Shown in pieces: positions 45,330-56,099 of a stretch of 64,000 bases of DNA (its first letter is position 1; each line of letters opens with the position of its first letter). Made by a program: the position numbers and the translations under genes. Below the pieces are notes generated by a model. That model worked only from the letters and a program-made list of their open reading frames with translations. It did not search any database and was not told where the DNA came from. Source of the DNA: Polytrichum commune (Eukaryota > Streptophyta > Polytrichopsida > Polytrichales > Polytrichaceae); NCBI GenBank assembly GCA_950295325.1, contig OX485804.1, positions 56,296,001-56,360,000 of the forward strand. The letters are read 5' to 3'.

Positions 45330-48300
45330 ATTTCTTTCAATCAGGTACCCTCGCAGCGCCGAGAGGGGGGCCTAACTATGCTTAGGTGAAACCAGAATGT
45401 GTTTGGGGAAACCTGTAAAGTGTGAATTTTCAAATTCTCAGGTGGGGGGGTGGTAGTTCATTAGGAGAGGGTTGCGTTAGGTTGCTTAGGATAATCCAGA
45501 ATGTGTTTGGTTAAGCAAGTAATGTGTGATGCTTCAAGTTTCAGGGGGCCGGGGGTGGGAGTTCATGAATGTAAGCACCCTCTCGTCTCCGAGAAGGTAG
45601 CCTTAGAATGGTAAGCCGAAACCAGAATGTGTATGGGCAAGACTGAAATGATTCAGTTTAAAAAATTTTGAGTCGGGGGGGAGGGTGGGACTTCATGAAT
45701 GTAAGCACCCTCTCGGCTCCGAGAGGGTGGCCTTGAAATGGTTACGTGAATCCAGAATGTGTATTGGCAGGCCTAAAATGATTCAGTTTCGACATTTTTG
45801 AGTAGGGGGAGAGGGTGGTAGTTCATGAATGTAAGCACCCTCTCGGCTCCAGGAGGGTGACCTTGAAATGGTTACTTGAATCCAGAATGTGTATTGGTAG
45901 GCCTGAAATGATTTAGTTTTGAAATATTTGAGTCGGGGGGGGGGGGTGGTAGGTAATGAATGCAAGCACCATGTCGGTGAAGAGATGATGGCCTTACAAT
46001 GGTTAGGTGAATCAAGAATATGTATGGGCTAGACTGAAATGATTCAGTTTTAAAAATTTTGAGTCGGGGGGAGGGTGGGAGTTCATGAATGTAAGCACCC
46101 TCTCGGCTCCGAGAGGGTGGCCTTAGAATGGTTAGCCGAAACCAGAATGTGTATGGGTAAGCCTGAAATGATTAAGTTTCGAAAATTTTGAGTCGGGGGG
46201 GAGGGTGGTAGTTCATGAATGTAAGCACCCTCTAGGCTCCAAGAGGGTGACCTTGAAATGGTTACGTGAATCCAGAATGTGTATTGGTAGGCCTGAAATG
46301 ATTCAGTTTGGACATTTTTGAGTCAGGGGAGAGGGTGGTAGTTCATGAATGTAAGCACCCTCTCGGCTCCGAGAGGGTAGCCCTAGAATGGTTAGCCGAA
46401 ACCAGAATGTGTAAGGGCAAGACTGAAATGATTCAGTTTAAAAAAATTTAAGTCGGGGGGAGGGTGGTAGTTCTTGAATGCAAGACCATCTCGGTGCCGA
46501 GAGGGTGGCCTTGAAATGGGTACGTGAATCCAGAATGTGTATTGGTAGGCCTGAAATGATTTAGTTTTGAAATATTTGAGTCGGGGGGGGGGGTGGTAGG
46601 TAATGAATGCAAGCACCATGTCGGTGAAGAGATGATGGCCTTACAATGGTTAGGTGAATCAAGAATATGTATGGGCTAGACTGAAATGATTCAGTTTTAA
46701 AAATTTTGAGTCGGGGGGAGGGTGGGAGTTCATGAATGTAAGCACCCTCTCGGCTCCGAGAGGGTGGCCTTAGAATGGTTAGCCGAAACCAGAATGTGTA
46801 TGGGTAAGCCTGAAATGATTAAGTTTCGAAAATTTTGAGTCGGGGGGGAGGGTGGTAGTTCATGAATGTAAGCACCCTCTAGGCTCCAAGAGGGTGACCT
46901 TGAAATGGTTACGTGAATCCAGAATGTGTATTGGTAGGCCTGAAATGATTCAGTTTTGAAATATCTGAGTCGGGGGGGAGGGTGGGAGTTCATGAATGTG
47001 AGCACCCTCTCGGCTCCGAGAGGGTAGCCTTAGAATGGTTAGCCGAAACCAGAATGTGTAAGGGCAAGACTGAAATGATTCAGTTTCAAAAATTTTGAGT
47101 CGGGGGGGAGGGTGGTAGTTCTTGAATGCAAGCCCATCTCGGTGCCGAGAGGGTGTCCTTGAAATGGGTACGTGAATCCAGAATGTGTATTGGTAGGCCT
47201 GAAATGATTCAGTTTGGACATTTTTGAGTCGGGAGGAGGGTGGTAGTTCATGAATGTAAGCACCGAGAGGGTGGCTTTAGTTTGATTACGTGAATCCAGA
47301 ATGTGTATGGGCAAGCCTGAAATATGTGATTTTTCTAATTTTAAGGGGAACGGGGGTGGTAGGTAATGAATGCAAGCACCATGTCGGTGAAGAGATGGTG
47401 GCCTTACAATGGATAGCTGAATCAAGAATGTGTATGGGCTAGATTGAGATGATTCAGTCTTAAAATTTTTGAGTCGGGTTAGGTGAATCAAGAATGTGTA
47501 TGGGTAAACCTATAATGTGTGATAATTCAAATTCTCAGTTAGGGGGGGGGGTGGTAGATCATTAGTCCAAGCATGCTGTCGGCTCCGAGAGGGTGGCTTT
47601 AGGTTGCTTACGTGAATCCAGAATGTGTAGGGGTATGCATGTAATATGTGATTTATCGAATTTTCAGGGGAACGGGGGTGGTAGGTCATGAATGCAAGCA
47701 CCATCTAGGTGCCGAGATGGTGGCCATAGTGTGGTTAGGCGAAACCAAAATGTGTATGGGTAAGCCTGAAATGATTAAGTTTCAAAAATTTTGAGTCGGG
47801 GGGGAGGGTGGTAGTGGGGGGGGGGGTTAGTTCATAAATGCAGGTACCCTCTCGGCATATAGAAGGTGGCCTTAGAATGGTTATGTGAATCCAGAATGTG
47901 TATGGGTAATTCTGAAATGTTCGATTTATGAAATTTTGAGTGGGGGGGGGGGGATGGTAGTTCATAAATCCAGGTACCCTGTAGGCTCCGAGAGGGTAGA
48001 CATATAATGGTAAGGTGAATCCAGTATGTGTATTGTTAGGCCTGAAATGATTCAATTTCGGGGGGGAGGGTGGTCGTGCATGAATGCAAGCATCATCTGG
48101 GAGCCGAGAGGGTGGCCTTGGAATGTTTTGGTGAATACAGAATGTCTATGGGTGGGCCTGAAATGGTCGATTTTACATATCTTCATTTGGGGGGGGTGCT
48201 AAGAATCTTCTTTGTGTGGAGGTGAATCAACAATGTACCATGTCGGAGCCGAGAGGGAGGCCTTTGTATATGTAGGTGAATCCAGAATGTGTATGTGTAA

Positions 48301-48440
48301 ACCTGTAATGGGTGATTTTTGAAAATAACAGGGGGGGGGGTGGTGTTTAGTTCAGTAGTCCAAGCACTCTCTCGGCTCTGAGAGGATGGCCTTAGAATGG
48401 GTAGGTGAATCCAGAATGTGTAAGGGTAAGCCTGAAGAGA
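45330..48440 (+). repeat. satellite A: about 24 units of ~130 bp, each with a palindrome and a G-tract
   Basis: Units repeat every 130 bp; CCAGAATGTGTATGGG-type blocks start near 45621, 45751, 45881, 46011, 46141 and so on. Each unit has TGAAATGATTCAGTTT, a run of 6-13 G, GTAGTTCATGAATG, and a palindrome with arms ACCCTCTCGG and CCGAGAGGGT around a central CT. A five-unit block is itself repeated at 650 bp (45880-46330 against 46530-46980). The array runs to within about 40-60 bp of the proposed ATG of the next gene, so that gene's promoter must lie within or beside it. Minus-strand Pro-rich ORFs here are repeat artefacts. Confidence 0.92.
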
Positions 48441-48478
48441 TTGATTTAACATGGGCGTGTGTTCAGGCATCTCAGTCT

Positions 48479-51400
48479 ATGGATCCCTCGCAATCACAAG
48501 ATCCCTCCATGGAGGAACAAGGCCTTCAATCTGAGCTGCCGGTGGAGGAGATTACGGCTATAGATCATGGGTTACAGGGAGAGGTGATTGCTTTGCTTAA
48601 TGATTTGTTTGTTTGTATTCTCATGACTATGTGAATGTATTTTGAATTTGTGTATCCTTTCGCTGATATTTCATTTTATTTTGGTCTTCCATGTAGAATG
48701 AGGTGACGGTTTCACGGGACTGCGTGCGTCCTCTTGAGGATTCAAACCCAGAGGAGACCGAGCTTGTAAGACGAAAGTCACAGAAAGAGGACTCGAACGC
48801 TGTTATTCATCGTGTTCGAATCAAACCTCTTAACAAGTCACGGTTCTCTATTCCATTGTGCCGCTTGCGATGTCTTCCTCTTGTGCGGCCCATCAACGAG
48901 GTTGATGTCTCTCGGTTGGAAAATGAGTTTGTGATGGGTTATCGTGACGGTGACCGTGCTTTGTACGTGTCTCCCTACAACAACATGAATAATGTCCTAT
49001 ATGTTTCAGACGATATCATGGCCTCTTGGAGTTCATTATGGCGAGAGGCGAATGAAGAGTTCGATGCCATGCTTCGAGCCGACTCCGTCCTTGCACAGTT
49101 TGTTGGCAAGATGTTCTTTGTGTGGGAGGGGAACCATCGTTTGACGGCTTGGTGGAGGCACATCAATAAACATCACTCTCTCGACAAAGATTGGCATATC
49201 TCAGTTGACTGCATTGTCGTGGATCCGAGGAATAGCACCGTTGTCTTCTTGAATGCCATGAATGACATTAATTGGTGAGTTTGGTTTTTTCATTGTATGT
49301 TTTTTTTGGTTTATTCTTTTATTTTCCATTTCTCATTGATTTGTTTTTTAGGTCCACGGAGCACGACCATGTTAAGGACAACCTCCCTGCGAAATTGCTT
49401 CGCATTCGAACCTTTGGGAAGATGAAGCTCGAGGATTTCAAGGACCTCATTTCCCCTGCGGACTACAAGATGTGCGAGTCCAAGATGGATAAGAATCCTA
49501 CTTGGTATCCGCTCACCTTAGATATCTTTGTCAAGTTCTTGTACAAGGTAATTTTCTTTCAAATCTCCTTCCATTTTCTTCTTTTCATTTGATGCCCTTG
49601 CTTTAAACTCATATGTGCATTCTCCAGAGAGAAATATCGAATGCGGCCGATACCGCAGCAAGGCTCTACCGCGAGGCTACTCCGGAGGATCGCCGGTCCG
49701 CTACTGAGATTTGGGACACAATGACGAAAGCTCAGGATAGATTAATCAAGCACATTCGCACGCGGAATTTCGAAAAGTACATCTCCGTTGCTCACAAGGA
49801 CAACGGCGAGGATTTCTTTCTTGAGGTGCCTCCCCTTCCGATTTTTTTATTTCGTTACTTTCATTTTCTTTTTGTTTTCGTTGTAATTTGTGTCTTGTTT
49901 GTTACAAGACAGTGTTCTTCTTTGCAGATTGATCGACATTTTTCTGCCTTCCTTGTGACGGACATGACTATCGAGAAACTCCAAAAGGTGGCCACCACAC
50001 ATGTGGAAGCCTCCGTCAAGGCTAGGTGGCTTCGGTGGTGGAACTCGCCCGCCGATGTCAAAACCATAAACAAGTTTCCTACTGCTCTTCCATTACGCGA
50101 GAAGGTCCTCGATGATTGGCTTCACAGGGCGTCGTTCTGGGCTCAAGTAATCCAATCCATCATTATTTAGTTTTGATTTTGTGCACCCAATCCATCATTG
50201 TATTGTTTTGTTTTGTTTTGTTTTGTTTAGTTCTTTGTCATATCTAAGTTAATGCTTGTCTCGTTTTAGTTGGAGAAGGGGGTTGAGGGTGAGATCGCCA
50301 CCTTTGAAAATGAATGTACGATCGACGTCGACNNNNNNNNNNNNNNNNNNNNNNNNNNNNNNNNNNNNNNNNNNNNNNNNNNNNNNNNNNNNNNNNNNNN
50401 NNNNNNNNNNNNNNNNNNNNNNNNNNNNNNNNNNNNNNNNNNNNNNNNNNNNNNNNNNNNNNNNNNNNNNNNNNNNNNNNNNNNNNNNNNNNNNNNNNNN
50501 NNNNNNNNNNNNNNNNNNNNNNNNNNNNNNNNCGATACGAGGTACAGTCATTGTGTGTACACTCTCATGCAGATTACCAAATTCCCACGCGCGCACTTGG
50601 TCGCAGGTGGCTGGTTCTTGGACTGTTCTCGTGGATTCGTGCCTGAATCTGAGGAACAACTTTACAGCAACCTCGTTTCTTATGTCCCCGAGGGTATTGA
50701 ACTGGAGGAGGAGCCGGAGGAAGAGGAGATCCCGCCTCCTCCCACCATTGTCAAAGAGGTTGGGTCCTCAAAGGGTAAGGGTAGGAAGCTTGTCCCCCAT
50801 GCCTCCTCTCAAGTTTCTACTCGTTCTTACACAAAGGCTTCCGTTCAACGGACTGTTGCTCCATCCACCACCGTAGTTGGAAGTCCAACCGCCACTCCTT
50901 CTGCCCTTGCCCCCGATCCGCTACCAGGTCTTTCCCATAGTGGCGCAACCATCCCATCGGTGCCTCGCAAGAGGAAGGCTGTTCCACCGGATACATCGGC
51001 AACTTCCTCGGAAATGACATCTTCCCTTTCGTTGATTGAGAATGTGGACATGGAAGAGCTCATTGAGAATCTAATGAAGACAAAGATTCAACCTCCCGCC
51101 TACCGCCACATCCAAGAATTCTTGGCCAAGGTTTGTATGCCAATTTCTAGCTTTATCCTTTAGTTCCTTACAGTTCAACATTTGTTTTTTTTGTTATTGA
51201 TTTTGTTTGCATATTTGCTTCTCAGGTTGGAGCAGGGCGTGCTCGTCCAAACATCAAGCCTAAGATTCACACAGGCATTGACCTGCTATTTGCAGATGTT
51301 CCCGAGAACCTCCCTGTGCCTAGCATCTCGGCCTCTTCTTCGGATGTTCTTGCGTGGAACAAGCGGTCTTCCACTTACTTCGAGGTTTTATTTGCCTTCG

Positions 51401-52575
51401 CCAGTGCTAACCTCCATGACAACGGCGTCCTCGTCTTCGCACACGCCGCGGATCCTGACGTCTCTAGCTCAATTTACAATTGGACGCACACTGAAGAATT
51501 CTACGTTGCCGAAGATTGGTTTGGCATGAATGACCTTGATCTCCAATCGTCCACTTCTCCTTCTGAACTGGTAATTACTTTTCGGCTTCATCCATTTTCA
51601 TTCTTTCCTTACTTCGTTCATCTATGTATTCCTAATTCTACCGTTCGTTTTTTGTGCAGACTCGCAAGTTTTTTATCAAGGTCCTTGTTCGTAATGATTA
51701 TGTCTTGAATTTTCGTACCTCGGAGTTCCAAGACATGGGTTACAATCTTAAGAGAGATGGTTGGCTCAACAGCTTCGTTGATGCAAAGAACCAATCGATG
51801 AGGGAAGACGGGATGCCCTGGAGAGGTGCTCATGAGAAACGCCCCGATTTTTTTTCCATCATTTTCTCTGCCCTCACAGACAAGGACGACATTATAATGG
51901 ATTGGCAATGTGGCGTTGGTATGTTATTCATCTCTTTGTTATTCATTTTGATTTTTTTTTTCTCCTAGTTCTTTTGATTTTTTTTTCCATTTTTCGGTCA
52001 TTCCCGGTTACTCACCTTTGTGCTTTTCGTTGTACTAGGAGGTTCTGTTATTGCATGCCGCTCCATTCAACGACATATTGTTGCTTTGGAGTCGGGCATC
52101 GACATCTACAAGTCCGTCCTCCTCCCCATGCGTGATGCTGACCAAGAGCACACCTCTCAGCACGTGGCCCCTCAACGCCGCTCTGTTTTTGCTCCTCCTC
52201 CTCGGAAGATGGCCAAGCGCAATTTTGATTTGCTCTGTGCGTAAGTTCGTTATTGGCTTCGAACTTGCTTACTTTCATTTTTATCTTCTCGGTTCGAACT
52301 TGTTGGCATGGGCTAATATTATTTTATTTTTGTCCTGTATGTTCAGAGTTCAAAAGGAGAGCCCGATTTGCGTTCTTACCGCGGACATGTTTTCGACGCC
52401 TTCGTCGACGTTCGAACTCCCTTCCTATGCTGCTGAGCTTGCCACTCTTTTGGCTGAAGCACCGTCCCCACCTCCTATTCGGCCCTGCCCTTTCAACAAA
52501 CTAGTTTTGGATTTCCTAGACATAGAGGCCGATCAGGGGGAGGATAGTGATAGACATGGTAGTCCAAGTGGTTGA
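48479..52575 (+). CDS. ten-exon gene: ParB-like N-terminal domain plus beta-class DNA methyltransferase-like C-terminal domain
   Basis: Exons: 48479-48583, 48697-49274, 49352-49547, 49628-49825, 49928-50146, 50270-51130 (holds a 200-N gap), 51226-51570, 51660-51918, 52039-52240 and 52347-52575. All introns are GT-AG and phases agree, giving 1063 residues. Residues about 84-215 resemble a ParB/sulfiredoxin-type domain: RLRCLPLVRPINEVDV, then WEGNHRLTAWW with G180-N-H-R183. The middle is helical and Trp-rich. Residues 664-668 (PRKRK) could be a nuclear signal. The C-terminus has GIDLLFADVPEN (motif IV position, D743-V-P745) before PWRGAHEKRPDFF and DIIMDWQCGVGGS (motif I, from D915), then RHIVALESGIDIY: the order IV-X-I of beta-class N6A/N4C methyltransferases, with altered catalytic residues. 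Satellites A and B flank it closely. Function is inferred; DNA binding or modification is likely. An in-frame upstream ATG at 48386 lies in satellite A. Confidence 0.8.
50333..50532. other. assembly gap (200 N) inside exon 6
   Basis: Exactly 200 N. The reading frame on both sides agrees across 200 nt only if the gap size is right or congruent modulo three. Round length suggests a placeholder, so the true exon length and protein length (about 67 unknown residues) are uncertain. Confidence 0.95.
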
Positions 52576-52741
52576 CTACGCCTCTCACCTCTATCTCATA
52601 TGTATTGCTTTCGTTAAAGTTTTTTATAAGTTTGTTTTATGAATTTCCATCTGCCTTTTACAATCCCATATATCTCCTTCATCTTCCTATGTTGGTGTTT
52701 GATTTCAATTCTCTATTTCGAGTTGTCAAACCTATGTTTAA
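52576..52741 (+). other. 3' untranslated region of the ParB/methyltransferase-like gene
   Basis: AT-rich 166 bp between the stop codon and satellite B. No clear AATAAA was seen. Confidence 0.35.
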
Positions 52742-53235
52742 GTAGGCTCTCGGCTCTAAGGTAATGGATTTGTTGTCAAGGAACACATATTCATTTTATG
52801 TGGATGTTGGTTTTTTGTGTTCATGTAGACTCTCGGCTTCGAGAGTCTAAGGTCTTAGATGTCAAGATTTTGATTTTATGTGCATGGTTGATTTTATGGT
52901 TGGTTAGGCTCTCGGCTCCGAGTGGGTGAGGTCTTATGTGTCTAGGACCACATTTTGTATTAGTGTGGATGGTTGTTTTTATGTTTGGTTAGGCTCTCGG
53001 CTCCGAGAGGGTAAGGCCTTAGGTGTCTTGGACCAAATTTTTTATTAATGTAAATGCTTTTACATTATGTTAGGGTAGTATCTCGGCTCCGATATGGTAA
53101 GGTCTTAGTTGAAGGGGACCACATTTTGTATTACTGTGCATGGTTGATTTTTTGTTTGGTTGGTCTCTCATCTCCTAGAGGGTGAGGTACTAGTTGTCTA
53201 GGACCACATTTTGAATTAGTGTGGATGGTGTTAGT
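52742..53235 (+). repeat. satellite B: six units of ~84 bp carrying the satellite A palindrome core
   Basis: CTCTCGG-type palindromes start near 52747, 52830, 52909, 52994, 53080 and 53164. Most read GGCTCTCGG-CT-CCGAGAGGG; the unit at 52826-52849 is a perfect inverted repeat TAGACTCTCG / CGAGAGTCTA with a 4-nt loop. Between palindromes the units share GGTCTTAG, GGACCACATTTTG and GTGGATGGTTG. Apart from the palindrome core, the sequence is unlike satellite A. Confidence 0.85.
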
Positions 53236-53727
53236 TGTGGACCGAATTGTCTCTTGCTAGTTGGGTTGCTATTTCTCTAGTTGAGGGGTTAGGGGTGGGG
53301 GATTAGTTTGGCTCCAGATATTGCATGAGCCATTGTGGTCATTATGTTATTGATCCCATCCCCCACTCAAGTTAAGATTTGCCCCTTCAATCTAGTGCAA
53401 TCCGAACCTTAAATGACACCATTGATTTCCATGTCCACGTGGATCCTTTTCACATTGAAGTTTAGTTTGAGTTATGATATTGATTCCAACCCCCCCTCAA
53501 GTAAAGATTCACCCCATTAATTTGGAGGAATCCAATCACATATCTTACCCATAATGTTTGCCTCCACGTGCACCCCATTCACATTGGCCGTCTTCCAATC
53601 CCAAATGCTATATAGCAAATGCAAGTTTTGTTTGGGCATCTCCCGGCCACATTTGATGAAGGCTCCATTCTTGAATTCAGGTGTGTCACTCTATCAAAAT
53701 TTATGCATTTTTGAATATATGGGTTGT
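53236..53727. other. spacer between satellites B and C
   Basis: Non-coding. Two diverged direct copies of CCCCCACTCAAGTTAAGATTTGCCCC / CCCCCCTCAAGTAAAGATTC-type sequence occur at about 53355-53460 and 53485-53580, each followed by a CCACGTGGATCC or CCACGTGCACCCC block. No gene. Confidence 0.4.
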
Positions 53728-55975
53728 GTATGTGGGTAAGGCCTTGGCCAAAAATTCGGATTGTATGCTCTTGTGTGTGAGAATAAGGCCTTGGCAACAA
53801 ATTTCAGATTGTCGGCTCTTGTGTGTGAGAATAAGTCCTTGGTCAAACATATCAGATTAGTGCCTTGGCCAAAAATTTCAGATTGTATGCTCTTCTATGT
53901 GAGGTTAAGGCATTGGCCAAAAAATTCAGATTGTTGGCTCTGTGTGTGAGGTTAAGGCCTTGGCCTGAAATTTGTGATTGTTAGCTCTTGTTTATGAGGT
54001 TAAGGCCTTATCCAATACTTCAGATTGTATGCTCTTCTGTGTAAGGATAAGGCCTTGGCCACAAAATTCAGATTGTATGCTCTTGTTTGTGTTGATAAGG
54101 CCTTGGCACTAAATTCAGATTGTATGCTCTTGTGTGTGAGGATAAGGCCTTGGCCAAACATTTGTGATTGTTGGCTCTTGTGTGTGAGGATAAGTCCTTG
54201 GCCAAACATTTGTGATTGTTGGCTCTTGTGTGTGAGGTTAAGTCCTTGGCCAAACATATCAGATTAGTGGCTCTTGTGTGTGAATTTAAGGCCTTGGCCA
54301 AAAATTTGTGATTGTTAGCTCTTGTATATAAGGTTGAGGCCTTGGCCACAAAATTCAGATTGTTGGCTCTGTGTGTGAGGTTAAGGCCTTGGCCTGAAAT
54401 TTGTGATGGTTAACTCTTGTTTATGAGGTTAAGGCCTTATCCAAAACTTCAGATTGTATGCTCTTCTGTGTAAGGATAAGGCCTTGGCCACAAAATTCAG
54501 ATTGTATGCTCTTGTGTGTGATGTTAAGGCCTTGGCACTAAATTCAGATTGTATGCTCTTGTGTGTGAGGATAAGGCCTTGGCCAAACATTTGTGATTGT
54601 TGGCTCTTGTGTGTGAGGTTAAGTCCTTGGCCAAACATATCAGATTAGTGGCTCTCGTGTGTGAATTTAAGGCCTTGGCCAAAAAATTTCGATTGTTAGC
54701 TCTTGTATATAAGGTTGAGGCCATGGCCACAAAATTCAGATTGTTGGCTCTGTGTGTGAGGTTAAGGCCTTGGCCTGAAATTTGTGATTGTTAGCTCTTG
54801 TTTATGAGGTTAAGGCCTTATCCAATACTTCAGATTGTATGCTCTTCTGTGTAAGGATAAGGCCTTGGCCACAAAATTCAGATTGTATGCTCTTGTTTGT
54901 GATGATAAGGCCTTGGCACTAAATTCAGATTGTATGCTCTTGTGTGTAAGGATAAGGCCTTGGCCACAAAATTCAGATTGTATGCTCTTGTTTGTGATGA
55001 TAAGGCCTTGGCACTAAATTCAGATTGTTGACTCTTGTGTGTGAGGATAAGGCCTTGGCCAAACATTTGTGATTGTTGGCTCTTGTGTGTGAGGATAAGG
55101 CCTTGGCCAAACATTTGTGATTGTTGGCTCTTGTGTGTGTGGTTAAGTCCTTGGCCAAACATATGGGATTAGTGGCTCTTGTGTGTGAGGTTAAGTCCTT
55201 GGCCAAACATTTGTGATTGTTGGCTCTTGTGTGTGTGGTTAAGTTCTTGGCCAAACATATGGGATTAGTGGCTCTTGTGTGTGAGGTTAAGTCCTTGGCC
55301 AAACATTTGTGATTGTTGGCTCTTGTGTGTGTGGTTAAGTCCTTGGCCAAACATATGGGATTAGTGGCTCTTGTGTGTGAGGTTAAGCCCTTGGCCAAAC
55401 ATTTGTGATTGTTGGCTCTTGTGTGTGTGGTTAAGTCCTTGGCCAAACATATCAGATTAGTGGCTCTTGTGTGTGAGGATAAGGCCTTGGCCAAAAATTT
55501 GTGATTGGTAGCTCTTGTATATGAGGTTGAGGCCTCGGCCACAAAATTCAAATGGTATTCTCTTGCATGTGAGGTTAAGGCCTTCGCAACCATTTCAGAT
55601 TGTTGGCTATTGTGTGTGAGGTTAAGGCCTTGGCCAAAAATTTGTGTTTGTTGGCTCTTGTGTGTGAGGTTAAGGCCTTGGCCAAAAATTTGTGTTTGTT
55701 GGCTCTTGTGTGTGAGGTTAAGTCCTTGGCTAAACATATCATATTAGTGGCTCTTGTGTGTGAATTTATGGCCTTGGCCAAAAATTTGAAATTGTTAGCT
55801 CTTGTATATGAGGTTCAGGCCTTGGCCACAAAATTGAGATGGTATGCTCTTGTATGTGAGGTTAAGGCCTTGGCAACCATTTCAGATTGTTGGCTCTTGT
55901 GTGTGAGGTTAAGGCCTTGGCCAAAAATTTCAGATTGTATGCTCATGTATATGAGGTTAAGGCTCTTGTGAATTT
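53728..55975 (+). repeat. satellite C: about 46 units of 48 bp
   Basis: The unit is close to GTTAAGGCCTTGGCCAAAAA + TTTCAGATTG + TTGGCTCTTGTGTGTGAG. The 48-bp period can be read exactly at 55621 and 55669. The core joins two 8-bp palindromes, AAGGCCTT and TTGGCCAA. Higher-order patterns are visible (alternation of CAGATTAGTGGCTC and GTGATTGTTGGCTC units at 55140-55460). Since 48 is divisible by three, long open frames run through it on both strands; they do not indicate genes. Confidence 0.93.
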
Positions 55976-56099
55976 TAAGCATTCTTCAGTCTTTGGGTTG
56001 AGGTTAAGTTCTTGGCCAAAATTTACTTGATTTTTGATTTCATTTGTGTACCTCATCATTCGTTCATCAGGTTGTGGAAGATCGCTCTAATTGCACGTC

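Noticed and set aside
45330-48440. CRISPR-like array (palindromic repeats at regular spacing)
   Set aside because: The DNA is eukaryotic, and the sequence between palindromes is itself repeated rather than unique spacers. No cas genes are present.
45783-48470. Minus-strand Pro-rich ORFs in satellite A
   Set aside because: They are translations of the C-rich complement of the G-tracts and repeat with the 130-bp unit.
48479-52575. Bacterial or phage contamination as the source of the ParB/methyltransferase-like gene
   Set aside because: Nine GT-AG introns with T-rich acceptors and consistent phases, within satellite and retrotransposon DNA, show a eukaryotic gene; old horizontal origin remains possible.
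53728-55975. Long ORFs on both strands (up to 254 codons) through the 48-bp array
   Set aside because: The period is a multiple of three, so any stop-free unit frame stays open. All strands and frames give similar repeats, with no start context or splice sites.
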